Shown here piece by piece: positions 34,582 through 45,124 of a DNA stretch of 64,000 nt. The stretch is from Erythroxylum novogranatense. Its lineage: Eukaryota > Streptophyta > Magnoliopsida > Malpighiales > Erythroxylaceae. How positions within the stretch are numbered: the stretch's first letter is position 1; every line of letters begins with the position of its first letter. The stretch is taken from positions 70,757,523-70,821,522 of the forward strand of contig CM057228.1 in assembly GCA_029891385.1 (NCBI GenBank). The letters are read 5' to 3'. Position numbers and translations under genes: made by a program. A model generated the notes under the pieces. The model was given only the letters and a program-made list of their open reading frames with translations, did not search any database and was not told the origin of the DNA.

Positions 34582-34616
34582 GATTCGAGGACGAATCTTC
34601 TTGAGGAGGGTGGGAC
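34582..34616 (+). promoter_or_regulatory. Family H hairpin and polypurine tract
   Basis: GATTCG-AGGA-CGAATC (34582-34597) is a perfect 6-bp stem with a 4-base loop, followed by a purine-rich tract (TTGAGGAGGGTGGGAC) abutting the 3' LTR. It lies beyond the stop at 34566 and so is non-coding here, yet perfect. Confidence 0.8.
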
Positions 34617-35146
34617 TGATGTGAGCAGGAGTAAGGATCTTGAGAAGATGGCGAACTCCGAGCCTATTGGAGGAGAGTTTAATGGAACTAAGCCCAAACT
34701 AGTTCATTTAACTCAAATCCTTGGACCGGATACAATTGGAGTTTGAAGACCCACGAATCAGACCTATTTATTTAATTTTTGAACTTCACTTTATTTTGGG
34801 CTTCCATGTATTTTAAGCCCAACCCTTTATTATTTGACCTAGGTATAAATAGTTATCTTTTAGGGTTTTAGAAGACCTTTAGATCATATTGTTTGAGTGC
34901 CGTCGGCTTTAGAGAGAACATTATTCTCTTGTTCTTGTTACTTTCCGAACCATCTTTCACTTATCAATTGTTTTCTCAGTTGTGGCGTGTTGATTGTTCG
35001 TTTCTTGGTTTATTTTGATCATCGGGATTGCTCGGGACAAGTTTTCGAGAGGTGTCATAGAAATAAAACCTTGCGTATCCTTTATTTTCGTGTTTGTTCA
35101 ATTTCAAATCATTACCTCGACGTCAAGTCTTCCGCGGTGTGCGTCA
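34617..35146 (+). mobile_element. Family H 3' LTR
   Basis: 530 bases, same ends as the 5' LTR. About eight substitutions and no indels were counted by eye between the two. It is followed by the AACAC target copy. Confidence 0.94.
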
Positions 35147-36402
35147 AACACTCTTCTAGCACCTTTGGAGTTTGACGTGGATTGGATGTCATCCAACCTA
35201 GCATTCAACCTCTGGAATTGGTCTTGCACAGCCTTCATAAAGACTTTAAGATCTTGCTCAGCTGATTCATCTTCTTGAGACATATTTATGAATTGTAAAA
35301 TGTTAGCAAACAACAAAAACAATATGGACCTTACCACTCTCCCTCACGTGTACACACTCAACGGATGTCAAACAACTCGTGTTTCATATAAAAATTGGAT
35401 TTTTCTATATTTAAACACTGCCTTTTACCACTCAACTTGCTTTTTTATAGTATTCTTATTTGAAACAAGACACAATCAAATAGAAGCAATCAAACCAAGT
35501 GACAGCTAAGATTAGAATCCCAAGATAAAATTCTCAAAGAATCCAAAAGGGGAAATAGAGTGTGAAAAAAATAGTATAAGGAATGAATTAAGGAAGTGAT
35601 TACCTTGGAAAGTCAAACTTGAAGCTAAAGAAAGATTAATAAGGCAAGAAATGAAATAGGAAACGAAAAGCAAAATATGAAAGTAACTGAAATAAGGAAG
35701 TGAAGCAAATAGGAAAGCAAGCAACTTCCAAGCAATACAAGATAGGAAAGTACTTGCAATTAGGAAAGTAGCAAACTTGGATTCCACTTCTCTAAAACTT
35801 GCGTCAGACTCTGATTGTTTTCTTTTTTTCTCTCTTTTTTTGTCGATTATTTTTCTTTTTTTCTCTTTTTTTTGACGAATTTCTTTTTTTTATCTCAACA
35901 TGTTGGACCATAGGGATCACGTCCATATCCTTATTTTTAAGTGGCACATGCTTGTCAGATGGTACTTTAAGTGAGTTCTCCCAATTGGACTCCATGTGAG
36001 CCTTTGGACACTTTATGTTAGGCTTCAAGGAGTAAGACAATGCCTCTTGGACCTTTATGAGATGAAATCTGACCCAACAATATCGGCTCTATCTCTTGAA
36101 GGTCTTGGATTAAACAATTAAATGCTTGCTTCATTGCTTTGGCCCTAGCTCTTGTCATTGGGCCTCCAACATCTTGTAATGGATCTTTAGGAACATTAGA
36201 CTTGAATGTTGGGCCTTTGATATGAGAATTTCGTTCATCCCCTAGCCTTGAATATTTAGACTTCAAATCTGATCCAATTTCAGCTCCTAAGCCTCCTTTT
36301 GCAAGCTCATGTCCATACAAGTCACGTCCTAGGCTTCCTTGAGGCGAATCACGCCATGGATGCTTCTCTTCTTGTCTTTCACATGCCCATGGTTCTTCAT
36401 CA
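35147..36402 (-). mobile_element. Family E element, 5' end (truncated LTR, leader, gag start)
   Basis: Minus strand. The LTR start TGATGAAGAACC at 36402 extends to 35892 (511 bases, the promoter-distal part) and is joined directly to the second half of the leader. The end of the LTR, primer site and early leader are deleted, roughly 800 bases compared with 40100-40910. Shared leader blocks are near 35325-35430. Gag starts at 35283; the segment up to 35147 keeps the reading frame that is broken in the other two E copies. Confidence 0.87.
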
Positions 36403-36442
36403 AGTTCTAAGGGTCGATTAAGGGTCTTGGGGTTCCGCATCA

Positions 36443-37372
36443 TAGACCCTTACATTCAACCCACAAACTTCATGAAATTAATGCACAACAAAGCACAATA
36501 AATGCTTCTACCTACTAAATTATGCACATATAACTTAGTTCTCACCTAAACAAGCTTCAATCTTTCAAGTTTTTTTTCACAATTCTCCTAACCTTTCCTA
36601 CCATTTACGACCATCATCCTTAAAGCTTAGGTTTGTAATTTTTTGACAATAAAGGAAGAGGAAAAACGTAGGCTATGAGGGCTTGAGAAGGTGAAGAGGA
36701 GTAGCACTTAAGAAGGAGAAAACCAAAGAAGAAGAAGAAGAAATGGAAGCTACGGGTGAGAGGAGGAAGAAAGCCCTTAAAATCACCTTTTCACTCTTTC
36801 TCAAGTAGATTGTCGTGGAAGCTCTCCCAAAGTAGGTTAAATATAAAACGCTTAAGTTTAAGACTAGGTAGGCAAGTGACAAGTGTCACTTGCCACTTGT
36901 CCCGATTTTCTGCATTCTTTAGGTCAGTTTCCAAAAACAATATAATTTCTACTCCAAATTCCAATGGCTCATAGCAAAAATGACTAAATTCACGTATCCA
37001 ATTTTTTAGTGCCATTGGAATTCCAGTACCTGAAATCCATTCAGTCAGCCACTTGGTAATATTTTGGTCCGGACATTGTTTCCCAAAAATTTCAGAAAAC
37101 TTCCTAAAAGTCCCTAAAAATGTAAAACACACATAAATCACTCCAATTCAATTTTTCAAATACAAATATCACATATTTCACAAAACAATTACATTTAGAC
37201 ACATATGCCGGGAAATGTCAGAAATGCATGTACAATCATGTGCATGTGCAAAATTATCATTCATTTATATTTAGAGGCCATCTAATGTATGAACATGCCG
37301 AGATATGTTGCTAAACTCCTAACTCATCCCAAATGACCAATTTACCCTTCCCATCGGTGATGGGATGTTACA
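36443..37372 (-). mobile_element. Possible LTR fragment of an unassigned family
   Basis: About 930 bases that match nothing else in the window and have no convincing ORF. At its right edge the minus strand reads TGTAACATCCCA at 37372-37361, a start seen in other plant gypsy LTRs, followed by GGGAAGGGTAAATTGGTCATT. The left edge is the A LTR plus TAGACCC. It could equally be low-copy intergenic DNA. Purine-rich runs occur at 36715-36780 and an exact inverted repeat AAGTGACA-AG-TGTCACTT at 36874-36891. Confidence 0.35.
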
Positions 37373-39596
37373 TACATTGGTACATGCTTGATATATATAA
37401 ATTGGTATGCAATTTACTATTATACACATATGTAGCCTTGTACAATACATGTCTGCTCATATGGTAATGGCATAATATATGTATACTATATGCCATGATT
37501 ATGTAACATAGCCATTGGCTATATAACAAACAATTATATAATATATGTAATAGCATAATATATCTATACTATTACATGTACAATAACTAGTACAATGGAC
37601 ATAGTACTATGTGTGCCAATTATGGTACAATTATGTAAGTGTATCCCACATAAAGTATTGTACACATCATAGTATAGTTTTACTATGATAATAATAGAAA
37701 TAATCACAGCCAAATGGTATTAAATGCATAGTGTAATTGGGTATAGAAATAAACATCACCAAATATGGCACATGTATGTAAAGTTTTATATTTACACATA
37801 GTTATGCCTGTGTTTGTGTACACTATTACATACATGTAACTAGTTACTATAGTATAACTAGTTATATGTGCACTAACAATATGCATGTACACAATACCAT
37901 AATACATACTATATTAGGTACTATACATAACTAATTAGTATATGTATACATATGTACATCACTATAATAGTGTACCATGTATCCTATAGTTACCATATGC
38001 GTATAACAAATAGTACATAGTATGGTACCATATGGTTTGCATGTATGCATGGTACCATGTATACTACTTGTACACTATGCATATTAGTGTAGATATGGCA
38101 TGGTAATGTGTATATCATTATATGGTACATGCATGTACAACATTTTATGAATAGATAGAACACGGCTATAGTGCATTGGTGATGAGCTATTTTTACCAAT
38201 AAAGTAGTGTATATGCCTTATGTTGTAGCGTACCATTGTCAAAGATATTATATACACAATGGTACCATACGCTAATATACTAGTACATGACATGCCATGC
38301 GAATAGTTACTATAGTACAAAATAAGAAATTTGGAGAAATGCCCTTAGGCTCTTGAACACTTGATCTCTTAGCTATTAACTGAAGATAAGAAGAAAAAGG
38401 GGTGAGCTTGAAAGCTCGTAGGTAACAGTTTATAACTAATATGGTAATACCATTTATGCATACACAATACTATGTATGTACACCATATATTATACCATAT
38501 CTCATTGCTATGCACATTATATAGTATATGCATATGGTATCTATGACATATACACCATGCTATACATAGTTGTACCATATACAATGGCTATAATGCTATA
38601 TGGCATATGTACAATATGTACCATGCATATATGTACTGTATACATGCAGCATATAGTATGAAACACATTCCATGTATACACGTGTACTGGCGACTATACA
38701 TAGCTATGGTAACCATTATAATGCATAGACATGTAGTGTACATACTACATGTACCATGTAGTTATGTGCATGTAGCTCACATAAGTTACTACACTGTGAT
38801 GTGCATATGTACTATATAGTATTGTATACACTACATGGAAATAATACATGCATATTATGTGTAATAATACGTGTACACATAACTATGTACACATAATGTT
38901 AGTACCAATTGTCTTTCTGCAATAATGGTGTACCATCACTCTCTAGCTGTAATAATATACCTTGCAATTATAGTGTAGCAATACATAGCTAGTAAAGTAG
39001 CTATACATATATTAAGTGGTACTATATAGCACTATTAACATATGTACCATAATGTGTACAATGTATGTGGTGACTGCACATGGTAGTGTGTGTATAGTTA
39101 CCATGTGAGCATATGGTACACATATGTACACCTACATTAGCATGTGTAATGTATAATATATGCACACATATGTGTAATGTATGTGACTATACTCAATGTG
39201 CATGTATGCATTACACTATACATATGGTGCACGTATAGTATGTACACTATAGTACAATTACATATACATAGCTCATATGCACATATGGTACATACTAGTA
39301 TACACTTTGTGTACTAGTACATGCATGTGCAATTATAAGTGTCTAATATCACATGCATGTGTACACAATGTAAACATACACAATTGCATACAGTACCATT
39401 GTGCATATATTGGCGTGACCTAGTTAGGTGTACATATATTATGGACACTTATAATTGTACCAATGTATGGTTATATGCACTATGTGTTACCATGGTACAT
39501 ACTAGTGTATAGTACCTATATGCACATTGGTACACGTATTGATATATAAGACTGTGGACAAGCATGTGTATAGTACACAATGTATACTATGGTGAG
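37373..39596. repeat. Cryptically simple TACATG/CATATG-rich tract, left half
   Basis: About 2.2 kb made almost wholly of short words such as TACA, CATG, TATG, GTAC and CATATG without a fixed repeat period. Purine and pyrimidine alternate over long stretches, homopolymer runs are rare and short palindromes are dense. A 120-base island of ordinary sequence (about 38318-38440, with GAAAAAGGGG) interrupts it. ORFs here have skewed Tyr/His/Met/Cys content and are not credible genes. Confidence 0.88.
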
Positions 39597-40597
39597 TGAT
39601 GAAGAACCATGGGCATGTGAAAGACAAGAAGAGAAGCATCCATGGCGTGATTCGCCTCAAGGAAGCCTAGGACGTGACTTGCATGGACATGAGCTTGCAA
39701 AAGGAGGCTTAGGAGCTGAAATTGGATCAGATTTGAAGTCTAAATATTCAAGGCAAGGGGATGAACGAAATTCCCATATCAAAGGCCCAACATTCAAGTC
39801 TCATGTTCCTAAAGATCCATTACAAGATGTTGGAGGCCCAATGACAAGAGCTAGGGCCAAAGCAATGAAGCAAGCATTGAATTGTTTAATACAAGACCTT
39901 CAAGAGATAGAGCCCATATTGTTGAGTCAGATTTCATCTCATAAAGGTCCAAGAGGCATTGTCTTATTCCTTGAAGCCCAACATAAAGTGTCCAAAGGCC
40001 CACATGGAGTCCAATTGGGAGAACTCACTTAAAGTACCATGTGACAAGCATGTGCCACTTACAAATAATGATATGGACGTGATCCCTATGGTCCAACATG
40101 TTAAGATCACATTTTATTTAGTTTCCTTTTTTGTTTCCTCTAAATAAGGTGATCTAGTCAACACCTTTATAAGTTTATTTTGTTTCCTTTTAGGGATTGA
40201 TTTGTTTCCTTTTATTTAGTATCTTCTTTAGGACATTAAGTTAGGAAGTTTTCCCTATAAATAGGCACCCTCTATGTACTTTGAAAGAGGTCTTTGATTC
40301 AGAAATAATATTGAGAGCTTTCTTGCTTTCTTTGTATTCTTTGAGAATACTTGACTTATCAAAGGAGTGGTTTTCCTTTGTGGCGTCTTAAGGTTAGAGT
40401 TCTAAGAGACAAGTTCTCTTAGGGTTCTTTTCATCGATCAACATTCTTCTCACCTCCCATTTTCTTTGTGTTCTGTTTCTATCTTTTCAACTTTGTTTCT
40501 TGTGATTCCATGTGTTTGCTTGATTCTATCTACTCCCGGGCATAGTTTCATCTTGTTGAAGGTTCTCTAGGACAAATTCCTATTGGGTCTGCCATCA
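39597..40597 (+). mobile_element. Family E 5' LTR
   Basis: 1,001 bases, TGATGAAGAACC to GCCATCA, complete. TATA box TATAAATA at 40256-40263. One dyad unit (40402-40422). The tail frame includes GPMTRARAK at 39835-39861 and ends at 40032. The flanking bases (GTGAG on the left; TGATG after the E LTR end at 47629) do not form a target duplication. Confidence 0.93.
40256..40263 (+). promoter_or_regulatory. TATA box of E 5' LTR
   Basis: TATAAATA followed by GGCACCCTCTATG, conserved in every E LTR in the window. The RNA start is expected about 30 bases downstream, so the CTAAGAGA dyad units would be transcribed. Confidence 0.7.
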
Positions 40598-41556
40598 TTT
40601 GGTATCAGAGCACTTTGGTTGCTAGATTTCAAATAACTATCCTTTTGTTGTTTTTTTTCGTTATTCATTTCTGTCCATTTTATGTCTACTAGTTCGTGTA
40701 CCTATTTGCTTGAGTTTTGGCAAAATAATAGGAATTTCTTCAAGTTCAAAATCTCTTCTTTATTTTCGTCTTGGGATCACTCAAATCCAAGCTTTCTAGA
40801 GCAAGTTACACAAAATCTAAATTGAGAGCATCCACACGAAAAAAGTAGAAGTCAAAAAAGAAAAAAAGAAAAAATTGTCGAAAAAAAAAAGAAACAAAAA
40901 AAGTAGAAGTGAAAAAAATTAGTCAAAAAAAGAAAAAATCGACAAAAAAGAGATAGAAAAAAAGGAAAACAATCAGTGTGTGATGCAAGTTTTAGAGAAG
41001 TGGAGTCCAAGTTTGCTACTTTCCTAATTGCAAGTACTTTCCTATCTTGTATTGCTTGGAACTTGCCATATTACTTTCCTATTTGCTTCACTTTCCTATC
41101 TTGTATTGCTTGGAACTTGATTGCTTTCCTATTTGCTTCACTTCCTTATTTCAGTTACTTTCCTATTTTGCTTTTCGTTTCCTATTTCATTTCTTGCCTT
41201 ATTAATCTTTCTTTAGCTTCAAGTTTGACTTTCCAAGGTAATCACTTCCTTAATTCATTCCTTATACTATTTTTCACACTCTATTTCCCCTTTTGGATTC
41301 TTTGAGAATTTTATCTTGAGATTCTAATCTTAGCTGTCACTTGGTTTGATTACTTCTATTTGATTGTGTCTTGTTTGAATAAGAATACTATAAAAAGCAA
41401 GTTGAGTGGAAAAAGGCAAGAGTGTTTACATTATAGAAAAGCCAATTTTGTGTGAAACACGAGTTGTTTGACTTCCGTTGAGTGTATACACGTGAGGGAG
41501 AGTGGTAAGGTCCATATTGTTTTTTTTTGTTCGCTAACATTTTAGAATTCATAAAT
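40598..41556 (+). promoter_or_regulatory. Family E leader
   Basis: Primer site TGGTATCAGAGCAC at 40600-40613. A/G-rich tract at about 40840-40975. Direct repeats of CTTTCCTATTTGCTTCACTT type fill 41030-41180. A donor-like AAG-GTAATC is at 41235-41243. Shared leader blocks are near 41404-41420 and 41487-41502. CTAAC (41534-41538) and TTTTAG (41540-41545) precede the gag ATG at 41557. Confidence 0.78.
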
Positions 41557-43110
41557 ATGTCTCAAGAAGATGAATCAGCTGAGCAAGATCTTAAAGTCTT
41601 TATGAAGGCTGTGCAAGACCAATTTCAGAGGTTGAATGCTAGGTTGGATGACATCCAATCCACGTCAAACTCAAAGGTCCTAGAAGAGTGTTTTATGGAG
41701 AAGATGAAGATGTGCAATCCGATGATGAAGGCCCCAACATTAGGAGAGGTAGACAAGCTTCTTCTCGTAATGAACTGAAAACATAAAACTGAAAATCCTT
41801 CCTTTCACGGGAAAAATGATCCTGAATTATATTTAGAGTGGGAGAGGAAAATTGAACATGTATTTGAGTGTCATACATATAGTGAAGAGAAAAAGATAAA
41901 ACTTGTTGTCGTTGAATTGTGTGACTATGCTAGTATTTGGTGGGATCAATTGCAAATAAATAGAAGACAAAATCTTGAAAGACCAATCCGTACATGGCAA
42001 GAAATGAAAGCCATCATGAGAAAGCGCTTTGTTCCAAGTCATTACTATCGAGACTTGTTCAAGCGACTACAAAGATTGAGGCAAGGATCTATGAGTGTTG
42101 AAGAGTACCACCAAGAGATGGAGATCATCATGATTAGCGCCAATGTTGAGGAAGACATGGAAGCTACCATGAGAAGATTTCTTGATGGTTTGCGACCTGA
42201 AATTGTTTCCATTGTAGAAGCGCAAAATTTTCTTGACATGGATGAGTTTTACATAAGGCCATTATGGTAGAAAGCAATTAAAGATCCAAAATGGTGCTGG
42301 GTCGAGTTCTTGGAAGAAAACCTTGAAGGAGTCCAAAACTTCATTCAAATCCAAAGGAGACATCCAGCCAAAAGAAGAAAGTAAGCCTAAATTCTCTACT
42401 CCAAATCCCAAGGGTAAACATGACTCTAAACCCTCTTCTTCTTCTAATCCTTCTTATAAAGTTAAGTGCTTTAAATGTCAAGGTTTTGGTCATATAGCTT
42501 CTCAATGCCCTAACAAAAGAACTATGATTTTACTTGAGAATGGTGATGTTGCTAATGAAAGTAGTGACAGTGATGACTATGATGATGTGGCTCCATTGAC
42601 GGATGCTTCCGATGTTGATTGTGATGCTGAGGTTGGTGAAGCACTTGTGGCTAGGCGTGCTCTTAATATCCAACTAAAAGAAGATCTTGATGAAGAGCAA
42701 CGTGAGCACATCTTTCATACAAGGTGTCTCATTAATGGTAAAGTTTGTAGCATGATCATAGATGGTGGAAGTTGTACCAATGTTGCTAGTACTTTACTCG
42801 TTGACAAGCTTAATTTGCCTATTTTGAAACATCCTAGACCATATAAATTACAATGGTTAAATGATTGTGGTGAGGTGAAAGTCACCAAACAAGTGATGGT
42901 TGCATTTTCTGTTGGTAAGTATCATGATGAGATTTTATGTGATGTTGCACCAATGTATCTTTGGACATGTTTTGCTTGGTAGGCCATGGCAATTTGATAG
43001 AAAAGTTAGGCGTGATGGATATAAAATTGTTATTCTTTTCCTTTTCATGGTAAAATATGGTGTTGAAACCTCTTAGGCCCATTCAAGCTTATGAGGATCA
43101 AGTGAGGATT
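41557..43110 (+). pseudogene. Family E gag-protease (plus strand copy)
   Basis: Starts MSQEDESAEQDLKVFMKAV. A one-base loss near 41676 shifts the frame at TSNSK; the same loss is present at 19545. The gag core is open at 41917-42270, the zinc knuckle [16 protein letters not shown] near 42466-42515 is complete, and the protease has [13 protein letters not shown] near 42750-42790. An extra T near 42961 shifts the frame just before [12 protein letters not shown]. Confidence 0.9.
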
Positions 43111-43118
43111 GAGAAAGA

Positions 43119-44222
43119 ATGCAAATTGAAGGCAAAAGAAAAGAAAGAGAGAGACGTCGAAAAGAAAGTAAAATGAGTGAAAAAAATGAAGAAAAGAGAG
43201 TGACTTTATTTTCTGGAAAAAGTGAGATCAAAAGAGCTTTAAAATGTGAAGAATCTTATATACTTTTATATAAAGATGTTTTCTTAACTATTAATGAGCT
43301 TGATCCATCTTTGTCGTCTAGTGTTTTGTCTTTGTTGCAGGACTTCAACGACTTATTTCCGGAGGACATTCCTGATGGATTGCCCCCTTTGAGAGGCATT
43401 GAGCACCGTATAGACTTCCTTCCCGGAGCTTCAATTCCGAATAGGCCTGCGTATAGAGCCAATCCGGAAGAAACTAAGGAGATCCAAAGACAAGTTGAAG
43501 AGCTTATGAAAAAGGGCTTTGTGAGAGAAAGCTTGAGCCCGTGTGCTGTGCCAGTTATACTTGTTCCTAAGAAAGATGGCAAATGGAGAATGTGTGTTGA
43601 CTGTAGAGCCATCAATAAAATCACGGTGAAATATCGTTACCCTATCCCTCGTTTAGATGATATACTTGATGAGTTGCATGGTGGTTGTATATTTTCAAAA
43701 ATTGATCTTAGAAGTGGGTATCATCAAATTCGCATGAAAAAGGGTGATGAGTGGAAAACTGCTTTCAAAACTAAGTTTGAGTTGTATGAGTGGTTAGTTA
43801 TGCCTTTTGGCTTGACTAATGCACCTAGTACTTTCATGAGTTTGATGAATCATGTGTTTCGTCCTTTTATTGGAAAGTATGTGGTAGTCTATTTTGATGA
43901 TATTCTAGTGTATTCTAGGAGTTTAGACAAACATGTGAAACACTTGAATGATGTGTTTGAACTTTTAAGAGAAAATAAGCTTTACGCCAATTTAGAAAAA
44001 TGTTCCTTTTGCATGGATACTGTTGTGTTTCTTGGTTTTATTGTAGGTGCTAAAGGACTTCAAGTTGATGAAGAGAAAGTAAAAGCAATTAGAGAATGGC
44101 CAACTCCCAAGAATGCGAATGAGGTTCGAAGCTTCCATGGCTTGGCTAGCTTCTATCGGAGATTTGTGAAGGATTTCTCTACCATTGCAGCCCCTTTGAA
44201 TGAATTGGTAAAAAGAATGTGA
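43119..44222 (+). CDS. Family E reverse transcriptase, open frame
   Basis: A 367-residue frame holding the whole RT domain: Lys-rich linker, then [17 protein letters not shown], fingers ([29 protein letters not shown]), palm with [33 protein letters not shown], the catalytic [11 protein letters not shown] (YFDD at 43890-43901) and the thumb to [15 protein letters not shown]. It is the best-preserved RT with active-site residues in the window. It ends at a frameshift near 44220 before RNase H. No start of its own is expected, since RT would be cut from a polyprotein. Confidence 0.88.
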   Translation: MQIEGKRKERERRRKESKMSEKNEEKRVTLFSGKSEIKRALKCEESYILLYKDVFLTINELDPSLSSSVLSLLQDFNDLFPEDIPDGLPPLRGIEHRIDFLPGASIPNRPAYRANPEETKEIQRQVEELMKKGFVRESLSPCAVPVILVPKKDGKWRMCVDCRAINKITVKYRYPIPRLDDILDELHGGCIFSKIDLRSGYHQIRMKKGDEWKTAFKTKFELYEWLVMPFGLTNAPSTFMSLMNHVFRPFIGKYVVVYFDDILVYSRSLDKHVKHLNDVFELLRENKLYANLEKCSFCMDTVVFLGFIVGAKGLQVDEEKVKAIREWPTPKNANEVRSFHGLASFYRRFVKDFSTIAAPLNELVKRM

Positions 44223-44262
44223 TTTTAAATGGGGTGATTCACAAGAGGTTGCTTTTAATAGC

Positions 44263-44913
44263 TTGAAAGAAAAATTGACCAATGCTCCTCTTCTTATTCT
44301 TCCTGATTTTTCTAAAATTTTTGAGGTTGAATGTGATGCTTCTGGAATAGGCATTGGTGTTGTTTTAATGCAAGATTCTAAACCCATTGCTTATTTTAGT
44401 GAAAAACTAAGTGGTGCTGCTTTGAATTACTCCACTTATGATAAAGAGTTGTATGCTTTAAAAAGGTCTTTAGAGACTTGGCAACATTACTTGTGGCCAA
44501 AAGAATTTATCATTCACTCTGATCATGAAAGTTTGAAATTTCTGAAGTCCCAAGGTAAATTGAACAAGAGACATGCTAGGTGGTTGGAATTTATTGAAAC
44601 TTTTCCTTATGTTATTAAACATAAAGTGAGCGGGTATACAGATGCCAGTTTTCAATCTGATAAGGATGATTCCAAATCTCAATCAGGTTACGTATTCACA
44701 CTGAATGGCGGGGCAGTAAGTTGGAAGAGTTCCAAACAAGAGACAACTGCCGATTCAACAACCGAGGCAGAGTACATTGCCGCTTCAGAAGCAGCAAAGG
44801 AAGCAGTTTGGATCAAGAAGTTCATTACTGAACTTGGTGTGGTTCCTAGCAGTGATGGGCCCATACAGTTGTATTGTGACAACAATAGGGCTATTGCGCG
44901 GCGAAAGAACTAA
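44263..44913 (+). pseudogene. In-frame chimera: gypsy RNase H fused to copia RNase H
   Basis: Residues 1-121 are E-family RNase H ([54 protein letters not shown]). From 44626 the frame continues without a stop as Ty1/copia RNase H ([57 protein letters not shown]). The two superfamilies place RNase H differently in pol, so this is a deletion joint, not a natural domain pair. It stops at 44911-44913. Confidence 0.93.
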
Positions 44914-45124
44914 GGTCTCATCAACGATCTAAACACGTACTCCACAGATATCATCTGATCAGGGAGATCATAGGACGATGTGATTTCCAGATCGAGAGAA
45001 TTTTCACCGAGCAGAATATTGCTGATCCGTTGACAAAGCCATTATCACAAAAGAGTTTTGATTCTCATGTACTCGCCTATGGTATTAGATATCAAAGCGA
45101 TTGATTTTAGGTCAAGTGGGAGAT
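44914..45124 (+). pseudogene. Copia pol 3' end and polypurine tract
   Basis: After the stop, coding similarity resumes as HQRSKHVLHRYHLI-like and NIADPLTKPLSQ-like sequence near 44918-45045, typical of the end of copia RNase H. A purine tract AAGTGGGAGA (45114-45123) lies next to the LTR. Confidence 0.85.

Larger units (their letters stand above)
31384..35146 (+). mobile_element. Family H: complete non-autonomous LTR element with AACAC target duplication
   Basis: Two 530-base LTRs (TGATG to CGTCA), primer site, leader, gag-protease and polypurine tract, total 3,763 bases. It is flanked by AACAC at 31379-31383 and 35147-35151, inside an E gag gene. RT, RNase H and most of integrase are missing. 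The LTRs differ at about eight of 530 positions by eye, the youngest pair in the window. To move it must have used RT and integrase from another element. Confidence 0.95.
27746..36442 (+). mobile_element. Family A LTR broken by nested insertions
   Basis: Remaining LTR segments are 27746-28622, 29714-29742 and 36403-36442. The first follows a copia LTR and retains the LTR-encoded tail (reading to 28091, here lacking its normal stop). The last ends TTCCGCATCA at 36442 followed by TAGACCC. Roughly 210 bases of LTR are missing between 29742 and 36403, lost together with one end of the minus-strand E element. The same LTR end plus TAGACCC occurs at 5093-5105. Confidence 0.87.

Noticed and set aside
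36656..36882. Possible host gene exon in the purine-rich segment after the A LTR
   Set aside because: ORFs are short (about 70 residues), have no recognisable domain and no supporting splice structure.
38476..38661. Tyr/Cys/His/Met-rich ORFs in the simple tract (also 48538-48786, minus 48821-49466)
   Set aside because: Composition follows the TACATG/CATATG word usage; no start context, domain or conservation between the two halves.
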